From Ilumatobacter sp. (GTDB taxonomy: Bacteria > Actinomycetota > Acidimicrobiia > Acidimicrobiales > Ilumatobacteraceae): 35,538 nt of DNA. The first letter of the stretch is position 1. Every line of letters starts with the position of its first letter. A program made the position numbers and the translations under genes. Below are positions 11,348-18,304 of the stretch, one piece after another. The stretch lies in contig REDU01000087.1 of NCBI GenBank assembly GCA_007693335.1, positions 1 through 35,538 on the forward strand. Reading direction: 5' to 3'. A model generated the notes under the pieces. That model was not told the origin of the DNA and did not search any database. It saw nothing but the letters and a program-made list of their open reading frames with translations.

Positions 11348-12340
11348 TCAGGCCAGGTTCTCGCCGTCGAAGATCTCGCTCACGCTGGTGTCGTCGAACA
11401 CCGCGGAGAGCGCTTCGGCGATGATCTCGGCCACCGACAGCACCTCGATGTTCGGGAGCTGCTTCTCGGGTGGCAGCGGCAGGGTGTTGGTGAGCACCAC
11501 CCGGGCGATCGGCGCGTTCTTCAACCGATCGATGGCGGGACCCGACAGCACGCCGTGGGTGGCCATGGCCCACACCTCGCTGGCACCGCGCTCGAGCAGG
11601 ATCTCGGCGGCGGAGATGATGGTGCCACCGGTGTCGATCATGTCGTCGGTGAGGATGCAGAGCCGACCGGCCACGTCGCCGATCACCTCCATCGCCTCGG
11701 CGGTGTTGGTCATGCCCTTGGGGCGGCGCTTGTAGACGAACGCCAGGCTGGCGTCGCAGTCGCCGAGGTGCTGGGCCATGCGCTGGGCCACCTTGATACG
11801 ACCGGCGTCGGGCGACACGATCACGGGTTCGTGGGGGGCGCGCTCGCGGATGTACTTCTCGAGCACCGGCGTGGCGGTCAGGTGGTCGACCGGGCCGTCG
11901 AAGAAGCCCTGGATCTGACCCGAGTGCAGGTCGATCGAGATCATCCGCTTGGCGCCGGCCACCTTGAACATGTCGGCCACGAGCCGGGCGGTGATGGGCT
12001 CACGACCCTCGGCCTTGCGGTCCTGGCGGGCGTAGCCGTAGAACGGGCACACGGCGGTGATGCGCTTGGCCGACGCCCGGTACGCGGCGTCGCACATGAC
12101 GAGCTGCTCCATGATCGAGTCGTTCACCGACCGGCCGTCGATGCCGTAGTGGCTCTGGATCACGAACACGTCGCTGCCGCGCACGCTCTCGCCGAAGCGG
12201 GGACGCACCTCGCCGTTGGCGAACTCGACCAGGTTGGGGTTGCCGAGGTCGAGGTTGAGGTGCCCCGCCACCTCGGTGGCGAGCTGCGGGTGGGTCCGTC
12301 CCGAATAGAGCGCCAGGCGCTTGGTCGTGACCTTCTCCAT
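11348..12340 (-). CDS. prs: Ribose-phosphate pyrophosphokinase
   Basis: 330 residues from the ATG at 12340. The frame stays open for about 450 bases further upstream, but that part lies antisense-free inside glmU in another frame and is composition noise. A good ribosome-binding site (GGGAGAGGA) sits just before this ATG. The enzyme makes PRPP from ribose 5-phosphate and ATP for nucleotide, His and Trp synthesis. Visible motifs are FANGEVRPRF, the flexible catalytic loop YGYARQDRK, ISIDLHSGQIQGFF, and the PRPP-binding loop ILTDDMIDTGGT. It follows glmU after 26 bases, the same glmU-prs pair as in mycobacteria. Confidence 0.98.
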   Translation of the reverse strand: MEKVTTKRLALYSGRTHPQLATEVAGHLNLDLGNPNLVEFANGEVRPRFGESVRGSDVFVIQSHYGIDGRSVNDSIMEQLVMCDAAYRASAKRITAVCPFYGYARQDRKAEGREPITARLVADMFKVAGAKRMISIDLHSGQIQGFFDGPVDHLTATPVLEKYIRERAPHEPVIVSPDAGRIKVAQRMAQHLGDCDASLAFVYKRRPKGMTNTAEAMEVIGDVAGRLCILTDDMIDTGGTIISAAEILLERGASEVWAMATHGVLSGPAIDRLKNAPIARVVLTNTLPLPPEKQLPNIEVLSVAEIIAEALSAVFDDTSVSEIFDGENLA

Positions 12341-12366
12341 GTGGGTCCTCTCCCTCGGGCCGTCGA

Positions 12367-13452
12367 TCAGTCCGCGTCGGCAGTGTAGAACGCGCCGGTG
12401 ACCGCGCCGCCAGCGACCGACGATCCGGCCTGCAGATACGCGTACGGTCCCACCACGGCGCCCGGGCCGACCTCGGCGTCGCGGCCCACGGTGTGTTCGA
12501 CCACGGCGTCGGCGGCCACCACGCAGTCGTCGAGACGGGTGTCGGGACCGAGCTCGCAGCCGTCGCCCACCACGGTGCGGCCCTGCAGGATCGTGCCCGG
12601 GTAGAGCGTGACGTCGCGGCCGAGCGACACCGTCACGTCGACGAACGTCTGGCGGGGATCGAGCATCGTCACCCCGTTCAGCAGCCAGTGCCGGTTGGTG
12701 CGGGATCTCAGCTCGCGCTCGGCGAGGGCGAGCTGCCAACGGTCGTTCACGCCCTGGGTCTCGTCGGCCGGCGCCTGCACGCACCCGACCCGGTGGCCCA
12801 TCGCGGCCAGTCCCTCGACCACGTCGGTGAGGTAGAACTCACCCTGGGAGTTGTCGGTCGTGAGGTTGCGCAGTGCGGGCCCGAGGAGATCACGCCGGAA
12901 CGCGTAGATGCTCGTGCACACCTCTCGGACGTCGAGCTCGTCGGGCGACGCGTCGCGCTGCTCCACGATGCGCAGCACCCGCCCGTCGTTCTTCTTGCGG
13001 ATCACCCGTCCGTAGCCGGTGGGGTCGTCCATCTCGCTCGTGAGCAGGGTGGCGGCGTTGCCGTTGGCGACGTGGGTGGCCACGAGCTCGTCGAGCGTCT
13101 CGGACCGCAGCAGTGGCGTGTCGCCGGGGAGCACCACCACGATCGAGTCGTCGTAGTCGTCGCCCGACAGCGCCGTCATGCCGGCCGCGGCGGCGTCGCC
13201 GGTGCCGCGCTGGGTGGTCTGCTCGACGAAGGCGACGTTGGCCCAGGGCGGGGCGAGCTCCTGCACCTTCTTGGTGACCTGCTCGGCGGCGTGGCCCACG
13301 ACCACCACCGTGCGCTCGGGGGCGAGCTTCTCGAGCGCGTGGATGACGTGGAGCACCATCGTGCGACCGCAGATCAGGTGCAGCGGCTTGGGCCGCTGCG
13401 AGCGCATGCGGGTGCCCTCTCCGGCGGCGAGGACGATGGCGGACACGGTCAT
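12367..13452 (-). CDS. glmU: GlmU, pyrophosphorylase domain with a shortened C-terminal b-helix (acetyltransferase part missing)
   Basis: 361 residues, against about 450-480 for bifunctional GlmU. The uridylyltransferase domain is complete (VLAAGEGTRMRSQRPKPLH, EQTTQRGTGDAA, LPGDTPLL, NDRWQLALAERELR). The left-handed b-helix starts normally (GVTMLDPRQTFVDVTV, LYPGTILQG, GPDTRLDDCVV, GPGAVVGPYAYL) and then ends with a short unrelated tail, TGAFYTADAD. The segment that normally carries the acetyl-CoA and GlcN-1-P residues (E. coli R333, K351, H363, Y366, N377) is absent, and the aligned R333 position reads Gln. No remaining helix is found in other frames; prs starts 26 bases later. The expected reaction is therefore UTP + GlcNAc-1-P to UDP-GlcNAc only. 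The alternative is a sequencing or assembly error. Confidence 0.92.
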   Translation of the reverse strand: MTVSAIVLAAGEGTRMRSQRPKPLHLICGRTMVLHVIHALEKLAPERTVVVVGHAAEQVTKKVQELAPPWANVAFVEQTTQRGTGDAAAAGMTALSGDDYDDSIVVVLPGDTPLLRSETLDELVATHVANGNAATLLTSEMDDPTGYGRVIRKKNDGRVLRIVEQRDASPDELDVREVCTSIYAFRRDLLGPALRNLTTDNSQGEFYLTDVVEGLAAMGHRVGCVQAPADETQGVNDRWQLALAERELRSRTNRHWLLNGVTMLDPRQTFVDVTVSLGRDVTLYPGTILQGRTVVGDGCELGPDTRLDDCVVAADAVVEHTVGRDAEVGPGAVVGPYAYLQAGSSVAGGAVTGAFYTADAD

Positions 13453-13513
13453 GAGGGTTCCCGGGGTGGTTCGGCGGGGGTGGGGGCAGAGGGTACAGGG
13501 GTGGGTGTCAGAG

Positions 13514-13584
13514 CTCCGGGGAGAGGACTCGAACCCCTATAAACGGCACCAAAAACCGCTGTCCTACCATTGAACGACCCCGGA
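13514..13584 (-). tRNA. tRNA-Gln (anticodon TTG)
   Basis: 71 bases folding as a full cloverleaf: acceptor TCCGGGG with CCCCGGA, D stem GTTC with GGAC, anticodon stem GCGGT with GCCGT around loop TTTTGGT, T arm AGGGG-TTCGAGT-CCTCT. The first pair is U1-A72 and the discriminator is G73, both identity features of tRNA-Gln. CCA is not encoded. The anticodon stem has a G-U wobble at each end. It lies 61 bases upstream of glmU on the same strand. Confidence 0.97.
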
Positions 13585-13603
13585 CCGGGTCGACCGCGCT
13601 CGC

Positions 13604-13618
13604 GGCCGATGTTCGGCC
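13604..13618. repeat. Short inverted repeat upstream of tRNA-Gln
   Basis: GGCCGA, a three-base gap, TCGGCC. A second small hairpin (CCGCG-ct-CGCGG, 13594-13605) adjoins it. Together they sit in the 129-base gap between tRNA-Gln and bS22. There is no T-run, so these are not simple intrinsic terminators. The role is unknown. Confidence 0.35.
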
Positions 13619-13697
13619 TCCACGGTAGCGCCGTCGGTCCCGCTCCGTTCGGTCCGGTGCTCGTGTGTCAGGGGGTGGGGTCGGGCGGATCGGGCGG

Positions 13698-13703
13698 TAA
13701 CGT
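13698..13703 (+). promoter_or_regulatory. -10 hexamer for the bS22 gene
   Basis: TAACGT, ten bases before the bS22 ATG. It predicts a leader of only a few bases, similar in kind to the leaderless promoters elsewhere in the window. Confidence 0.5.
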
Positions 13704-13713
13704 CGATCCCCTT

Positions 13714-13806
13714 ATGGGATCGCTCGTCAAGAAGCGTCGCAAGCGCATGCGGAAGAAGAAGCACAAGAAGATGCTCCGCCGTACGCGTCACCAGCGTCGC
13801 AAGTAA
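13714..13806 (+). CDS. Small ribosomal protein bS22 (AURKAIP1/COX24 domain)
   Basis: A 30-residue, extremely basic protein. It begins MGSLVKKRRKRMRKKKHKKM and ends LRRTRHQRRK. The KKRRKRM and RRTRHQRR blocks are the signature of the AURKAIP1/COX24 domain and of the actinobacterial 30S protein bS22, about 33 residues in mycobacteria, which sits near the decoding centre. The frame stays open upstream to 13570, but the upstream residues lack family resemblance and overlap tRNA-Gln; the internal ATG preceded by TAACGT is the real start. It is the only plus-strand gene in the left half of the window and converges on ispE with a 22-base gap. Confidence 0.9.
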   Translation: MGSLVKKRRKRMRKKKHKKMLRRTRHQRRK

Positions 13807-13828
13807 ACATTCACCATCTCGTTCGACG

Positions 13829-14587
13829 TCACGTGCCCGCTCGGGTCCGTGTCGTCACCACCCGAGCGCCCTCGTCGTGCAACGCGGCGAGGGCGTCGTC
13901 GTGTTCACCGTGCACCATCCAGGTGGCGCCGCTGCCGGCCAGCACCGGGGTGACCCCGGTCAGCTCGCCGATGCGGTCGCGCCACCAGGCCAGCCGCGGC
14001 TCCACCACGATGGCGGCCGGCTCGAGATCGTTGTCGCCGGGGGCGGTGGGTCCGCCCAGGTCGTCCCAGGCCCGGTAGGCAGCGGGGGTCGACACCTGCA
14101 GCGGTGGGATCACGAGCGTGATGGTGCGGTGCGCGTGGGGGAGCGGTTCGAGCACCTCCCCGATGCCGCCGACGCGGGCCCGGCCGCCGCGCAGGCAGAA
14201 GGGGACGTCGGCGCCGATCCTGGCGGCCAGCTCCGGATCGCTCACCCCGCACCAGCGCAGCACCGCTGCCGCGTCGGTGGAGCCGCCGCCGAGCCCGCCG
14301 CCGTGGGGGATCTGCTTGTCGATGGCCACGTGCGCGGTGCGGCCGCCCAACTCCAGTGCCCGAGCCACCAGATTGCGGTGGTCGGTGGGAACTCCCCCCG
14401 CGTACGGTCCGGTGACCGAGATGCCGGTGCGCGCCGGGTCGATCGTGAGCCGGTCGACCAGGTCGACGCTCACCATCTCGGCGTCGAGCAGGTGGTAGCC
14501 GTCGGCACGCACCCCCACGATCCGCAGCGTGAGCGTCAGCTTCGCCGCTGCCTCGACCGTGACCGCACGGCCCGTGGGGTCGTTCAT
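13829..14587 (-). CDS. ispE: 4-(Cytidine 5'-diphospho)-2-C-methyl-D-erythritol kinase
   Basis: 252 residues from the ATG at 14587, which overlaps the ksgA stop as ATGA. The enzyme is the GHMP kinase of the MEP isoprenoid pathway. Motifs: N-terminal AAKLTLTLRIVGVRADGYHLLD, the ATP loop PHGGGLGGGSTDAAA, IGADVPFCLRGGRARVGGIGE with the catalytic Asp, and a C-terminal VLAGSGATW. The canonical K-x-N at the start (E. coli Lys10, Asn12) reads K-L-T here, so the conserved Asn is replaced by Thr. The ksgA-ispE order is the same as Rv1010-Rv1011. Confidence 0.93.
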   Translation of the reverse strand: MNDPTGRAVTVEAAAKLTLTLRIVGVRADGYHLLDAEMVSVDLVDRLTIDPARTGISVTGPYAGGVPTDHRNLVARALELGGRTAHVAIDKQIPHGGGLGGGSTDAAAVLRWCGVSDPELAARIGADVPFCLRGGRARVGGIGEVLEPLPHAHRTITLVIPPLQVSTPAAYRAWDDLGGPTAPGDNDLEPAAIVVEPRLAWWRDRIGELTGVTPVLAGSGATWMVHGEHDDALAALHDEGARVVTTRTRAGT

Positions 14588-15408
14588 CGTGAGTGCACCG
14601 CCTCGGTCAGCCGGCACCAGGCGGCGAGGTCGAGCTGTTCGGGTCGTTGTTCGGGTGCCACCTCGGCGGCCGCGAACTGTTCGGGCGAGACCACGGCGGC
14701 CAACGATCGCCGCAGCATCTTGCGGCGCTGACCGAACGCGGTGCGCACGAGCGCGAACAGTTCGTCGGGATCGGCCACATCGGGCTGCTCGCCGGGCGCG
14801 TGGCGCACGATCTCGACCAGCGCGGACTCGACGTTGGGTCGCGGCACGAACACCGAGGCCGGCACGTCGCCCACGATGCGCGCGGAACCCCAGTACGCGA
14901 TCTTCACGCTGACGGCCCCGTACTGGCGGCTGCCCGGACCGGCGGTGAAGCGTTCGGCCACCTCGCGCTGCACCATCACCAGCAGCCGGGTCACCGCGGG
15001 CACCCGGTCGAGCACATCGCACACGAGCGGGGTGGCCACGTTGTACGGCAGGTTGGCCACCAGCACCCACTCGTGGTCGCCCAGCACTCCCGGCCAGTCG
15101 AGTGCCATGGCGTCGGCTTCCACCACCTCGACGTGGGGGAGCTCGGCCACCACTTCACGGAGCACGGGCACCACGCCGCGGTCGACCTCCACGGCGGTCA
15201 CGTGCGCACCGGTCTCGGCCAGTGCCAGGGTGAGCGAACCGAGACCGGCACCGATCTCGATCACCCGGTCGCCGGGGGAGAGACGGGCCAGCGCGGCGAT
15301 GCGGCGCACCGTGTTCGGGTCGACCACGAAGTTCTGGCCCAGATCGCGACGCGGCGCGAGGCCGTGGCGGTCGAGCAGATCGCGCAGCACCGGGCGCGAG
15401 TGGGTCAC
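14584..15408 (-). CDS. rsmA (ksgA): 16S rRNA (adenine1518-N6/adenine1519-N6)-dimethyltransferase
   Basis: 274 residues. It dimethylates the two adjacent adenines in helix 45 of 16S rRNA. Visible motifs are GLAPRRDLGQNFVVDPNTV, the SAM-binding VIEIGAGLGSLTLAL, VTAVEVDRG, the catalytic NLPYNVATPLV, and the C-terminal VPRPNVESALV and RRKMLRRSLA. It overlaps the upstream DPBB gene by four bases and the downstream ispE by four bases, indicating translational coupling. Confidence 0.98.
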   Translation of the reverse strand: MTHSRPVLRDLLDRHGLAPRRDLGQNFVVDPNTVRRIAALARLSPGDRVIEIGAGLGSLTLALAETGAHVTAVEVDRGVVPVLREVVAELPHVEVVEADAMALDWPGVLGDHEWVLVANLPYNVATPLVCDVLDRVPAVTRLLVMVQREVAERFTAGPGSRQYGAVSVKIAYWGSARIVGDVPASVFVPRPNVESALVEIVRHAPGEQPDVADPDELFALVRTAFGQRRKMLRRSLAAVVSPEQFAAAEVAPEQRPEQLDLAAWCRLTEAVHSR

Positions 15409-15932
15409 CAGGTGATCTCGACGGGGATCGGCGCGTCGGTGAGATCGGCGATCCGGGTGAACGCGTCGGTGTGCAGCACCACATCGTCGCGGCTGCCGAG
15501 GCTCGACACCGAGGCGATGCAGGTGAACGAGCGGCCGTTGTCGCGGTTCGTGATCGTGACCCGGGCGCTCTGCGGCGCGTTCGCGACGAGGCAGACCGAC
15601 TGGCCGGGGATCGTGCTGCGGTACGTGGCACGCCCGCTGTGGAACGCGCCGGGACGTTGGGCCGGAACCGCGATGGGGAGCGGTTCGTCGGCTGCACGCG
15701 GCCGTTCCGCCGGGATCTCCGGCGGCTGGAGGTAGGCGCCGCCGGCCGTGCCCAGCGCCCGTTGCGGTGCGGGGGTGGTCTCGGGGGCGGCCCCGGGGCC
15801 CACCACGATGCCGCCGGGGGCGACGGTGGCGGGGCCGGTGGGTTCGTCGCGGTTCATCAGCAGGAGCGACGGCAGCGCGAGCACGGTGATCGCCGAAGCG
15901 AGCACCACTCTGCGTCGGTCGGCTCCGTTCAT
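15405..15932 (-). CDS. Membrane-anchored or secreted protein with an RlpA-like double-psi b-barrel domain
   Basis: 175 residues from the ATG at 15932. DRRR precedes a hydrophobic helix (about 9-26), then a Pro/Ala-rich linker (about 29-95). The C-terminal domain (about 96-175) reads HSGRATYR, SVCLVANAP, RVTITNRDNGRSFTCIA, RIADLTDAPIPVEI. The pattern GxAxYR, then RVTxTNxDNGRS, then R-I-x-DL resembles the double-psi barrel of RlpA and related cell-wall proteins. Cys114 and Cys138 could form a disulfide. The gene fills the slot between tatD and ksgA that holds rpfB, a resuscitation-promoting peptidoglycan hydrolase, in mycobacteria. The fold call is by motif only. The frame extends to 15968, but ATG 15932 lies seven bases after TAGCTT. 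Confidence 0.7.
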   Translation of the reverse strand: MNGADRRRVVLASAITVLALPSLLLMNRDEPTGPATVAPGGIVVGPGAAPETTPAPQRALGTAGGAYLQPPEIPAERPRAADEPLPIAVPAQRPGAFHSGRATYRSTIPGQSVCLVANAPQSARVTITNRDNGRSFTCIASVSSLGSRDDVVLHTDAFTRIADLTDAPIPVEITW

Positions 15933-15939
15933 CCGCATC

Positions 15940-15945
15940 AAGCTA
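15940..15945 (-). promoter_or_regulatory. -10 hexamer before the DPBB gene
   Basis: TAGCTT, seven bases before ATG 15932. Its TAG is also the stop codon of tatD, so part of the match could be coincidence. Confidence 0.4.
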
Positions 15946-16716
15946 GGAACGGATTCGGGGGATGACAAGTTCGGTGTTCATTCGAGTGGCCGTCGCGACA
16001 CGCTCCGTGGTCACGTCGTGGAGGCGCGCGAGGCGCTCGCCCACGTGGTGCACCCATGCCGGACGGTTCGGTTTGCCGCGGTTCGGCACGGGTGCGAGGT
16101 AGGGGCTGTCGGTCTCGACCAGCATCCGGTCGAGGGGGCAGAGCCGGGCCGCCTCGTGGAGGTCGGTGGCGCTCGGGAACGTCACGATGCCCGAGAAGCT
16201 GAGGTATGCCCCGGTGTCGAGCGCTCGTCGGGCCTCGTCGGGTCCGCCGGTGAAGCAGTGGAAGATCGTCCGGGTGGGGACGCCCTCGGCCGCGAGCACG
16301 TCGAAGGTGTCGTCCCAGGCGTCGCGGGTGTGGATGACGAGTGGGAGGTCGCGTTCGTGCGCCAGTTGGATCTGGGCGGCGAACGCCTCGCGCTGGGCGT
16401 CGCGCGGCGAGTGGTCGTAGTAGTGGTCGAGCCCCGTCTCGCCCACCGCGACGATGCCGGGCGTGTCGAGCAGGTCGACGATGGTGTCGACGCCGTTCGA
16501 GGCGTCGTGCGGGTGGAGCCCGACGGTGGCGAACACCTCGGGGTGGGCCTCGGCGGCGGCGATCGCGGCCAACGAGGTGGCCCGATCGCATCCGACGGTG
16601 ACCATCGCGACCACGCCGGCGGCCCGTGCGGCCTCGACGGCGCCAGCGGTGCCGTCGGGGATGCGCGGATCGTGCACGTGGCAGTGCGAGTCGATGAAGG
16701 GCAGCGGATCGCTCAC
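15943..16716 (-). CDS. tatD: TatD family metal-dependent DNA hydrolase
   Basis: 257 residues from the GTG at 16716, which overlaps the metG stop as GTGA. The frame stays open far upstream, but that part is metG in another frame. Metal ligands are visible in order: FIDSHCHVHD (HxH), GETGLDHYYD (Glu), LVIHTRDAWDD (His), FHCFTGG (His) and VETDSPYLAP (Asp). TatD enzymes are metal-dependent 3'-5' nucleases acting on DNA, also linked to D-aminoacyl-tRNA deacylation in some lineages. The metG-tatD pair matches Rv1007-Rv1008. Confidence 0.96.
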   Translation of the reverse strand: MSDPLPFIDSHCHVHDPRIPDGTAGAVEAARAAGVVAMVTVGCDRATSLAAIAAAEAHPEVFATVGLHPHDASNGVDTIVDLLDTPGIVAVGETGLDHYYDHSPRDAQREAFAAQIQLAHERDLPLVIHTRDAWDDTFDVLAAEGVPTRTIFHCFTGGPDEARRALDTGAYLSFSGIVTFPSATDLHEAARLCPLDRMLVETDSPYLAPVPNRGKPNRPAWVHHVGERLARLHDVTTERVATATRMNTELVIPRIRS

Positions 16717-18224
16717 GGGGTGCTGATGCGCGGGAAGAGCGGGGCGCCCTTCTCGACCGGCCGGCCACCGGGGTATCCGCCCCACGCCGCGGCGTCGGGC
16801 AGGCGCTGATCGGTGACGGCACCGTCGAGGCCGATGCGCTCCCAGATGGTCTGGGCGGTGCCGGGCACGGCGGGTGAGGCGAGCAGGGTCACGATGCGCA
16901 GCGCCTCGAGGGCGTCGCCCAGCACGGCGTCCACCTCGGGACCCGGCTCGAGCTTCCACGGCTCGTGGGTCTCGAGGTGCGAGTTGGTGGCGCGGATGAG
17001 CGACCAGGTGGCTTCGAGGGCCCTGCTCGGGGCCACGATGTCCCACGCGGCGGCGGTGGCCTCGTACGCGGCGGCGGCGTGCTCGGCCAGTGGGCTGTCG
17101 GCAGCGGGCGCCGGCCCGATGCCGCCGCACTTCTTGGCGACCACCGTGGCGACCCGGGCCGCGAGGTTGCCGAGGTTGTTGGCGAGGTCGCTGTTGTAGC
17201 GGGCCACGATGCCGTCGTAGCTGAAGTCGCCGTCGTGGCCGTAGGCGGTGTTGGCGAGCACGTAGTAGCGGAACCCGTCGACCCCCACGGTGTCGACCAG
17301 GTCGAGGGGCGTCACCACGTTGCCGGTGCTCTTGGCCATCTTCTCGCCGTCGACCAGCAGCCAGCCGCCGATGGCCCAGTTCTTGGGCAGGTCGACGCCG
17401 GCCGACATGAGCATCGCCGGCCAGTACACGCAGTGCTGTCGGAGGATGTCCTTGCCGATCAGGTGGTAGTCGACGGGCCACCAGTCGCGGTACTCGGCCT
17501 GGTTCGAGCCGAAGCCCACCGCCGCGAGGTAGTTGGTGAGGGCGTCGAACCACACGTAGGTGACGTGGTCGGGGTCCCACGGCAGCGGGATGCCCCACTT
17601 CAGGCTGGTGCGGCTGACCGAGAAGTCGCGCAGGCCGCTCTTGATCAGGCCGAGTGCCTCGTTGCCGCGGAACTCGGGCACCATCGCATCGGGGTGGGCG
17701 GTGTACCAGTCGAGCAGGCGGTCCTGGAAACGTGAGAGCCGGAAGAAGTAGTTCTCCTCCTCGACGTCGTCGACCACCCGTTTGTGCACCGGGCAGAGAT
17801 CGCCCTCGAGCAGCTCCTCGGCCGAGTAGTACTCCTCGCACGACACGCAGTACTTGCCGCGGTAGGTGCCGAGCTCGATGTCGCCGGCGTCGTAGCAGCG
17901 CTGCAGCAGTTCGGTCACGGCGGCGGCGTGACGGGGTTCGGTGGTGCGGATGAAGTCGTCGTAGGCGATGTCGAGACGGTCCCAGGCCTCGGCGAACTTG
18001 GGCGCGATCGAGTCGGCGAACTCCTGCGGGTGCAGTCCGGCAGCGTCGGCGGCCTGCTGGATCTTGAGACCGTGTTCGTCGGTGCCGGTGAGGTACTTGA
18101 CGTCGTCGCCGAGCAGTCGGTGCCACCGGCAGAGGGCGTCGCCGATGATCGTGGTGTAGGCGTGTCCGAGGTGCGGCTCGGCGTTCACGTAGTAGATGGG
18201 TGTCGTGACGTAGAAGCGGCCCAC
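16713..18224 (-). CDS. metG: Methionyl-tRNA synthetase
   Basis: 503 residues from the GTG at 18224. The frame runs on to 18284, but a TAGCGT hexamer exactly seven bases before GTG 18224 fixes this start, and the protein then begins at once with FYVTTPIYYVNAEPHLGHAYTT. HLGH is the HIGH box and KMAKSTGN the KMSKS variant. The connective-peptide zinc knuckle is present as CVSC and CPVH (C-x2-C, C-x2-H), the Thermus-type arrangement. WFDALTNYLAA is also typical. No C-terminal EMAP-like tRNA-binding domain is present. It is the first gene of the metG-tatD-DPBB-ksgA-ispE operon. Confidence 0.98.
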   Translation of the reverse strand: MGRFYVTTPIYYVNAEPHLGHAYTTIIGDALCRWHRLLGDDVKYLTGTDEHGLKIQQAADAAGLHPQEFADSIAPKFAEAWDRLDIAYDDFIRTTEPRHAAAVTELLQRCYDAGDIELGTYRGKYCVSCEEYYSAEELLEGDLCPVHKRVVDDVEEENYFFRLSRFQDRLLDWYTAHPDAMVPEFRGNEALGLIKSGLRDFSVSRTSLKWGIPLPWDPDHVTYVWFDALTNYLAAVGFGSNQAEYRDWWPVDYHLIGKDILRQHCVYWPAMLMSAGVDLPKNWAIGGWLLVDGEKMAKSTGNVVTPLDLVDTVGVDGFRYYVLANTAYGHDGDFSYDGIVARYNSDLANNLGNLAARVATVVAKKCGGIGPAPAADSPLAEHAAAAYEATAAAWDIVAPSRALEATWSLIRATNSHLETHEPWKLEPGPEVDAVLGDALEALRIVTLLASPAVPGTAQTIWERIGLDGAVTDQRLPDAAAWGGYPGGRPVEKGAPLFPRISTP

Positions 18225-18231
18225 GTGGTGC

Positions 18232-18237
18232 ACGCTA
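18232..18237 (-). promoter_or_regulatory. -10 hexamer of a leaderless metG operon promoter
   Basis: TAGCGT on the minus strand, then seven bases, then GTG 18224. It heads the five-gene metG-ispE run. It lies 54 bases from the divergent thioesterase -10 element. Confidence 0.65.
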
Positions 18238-18291
18238 CCGATGCGGGCCCCGGGTGGCGCTGCCGGTTCGGAGCGCAGCGTCACGTGCTCG

Positions 18292-18297
18292 TATCGT
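18292..18297 (+). promoter_or_regulatory. -10 hexamer of a leaderless thioesterase promoter
   Basis: TATCGT, seven bases, then GTG 18305. This is the best -10 match in the window and sets the start codon of the thioesterase gene. Confidence 0.65.
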
Positions 18298-18304
18298 CAC
18301 GCCG

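Noticed and set aside
12341-12784. An N-terminal extension of prs, or the missing glmU b-helix in another frame.
   Set aside because: The translated text is Arg/Gly/Ala noise without hexapeptide repeats, and prs has a good ribosome-binding site at ATG 12340.
13604-13618. An intrinsic terminator in the tRNA-Gln/bS22 gap.
   Set aside because: The stem is only six pairs and no T-run follows on either strand.
17810-17870. A degenerate MetG zinc site because the last ligand is His.
   Set aside because: C-x2-C with C-x2-H is a known normal arrangement in Thermus-type MetRS.
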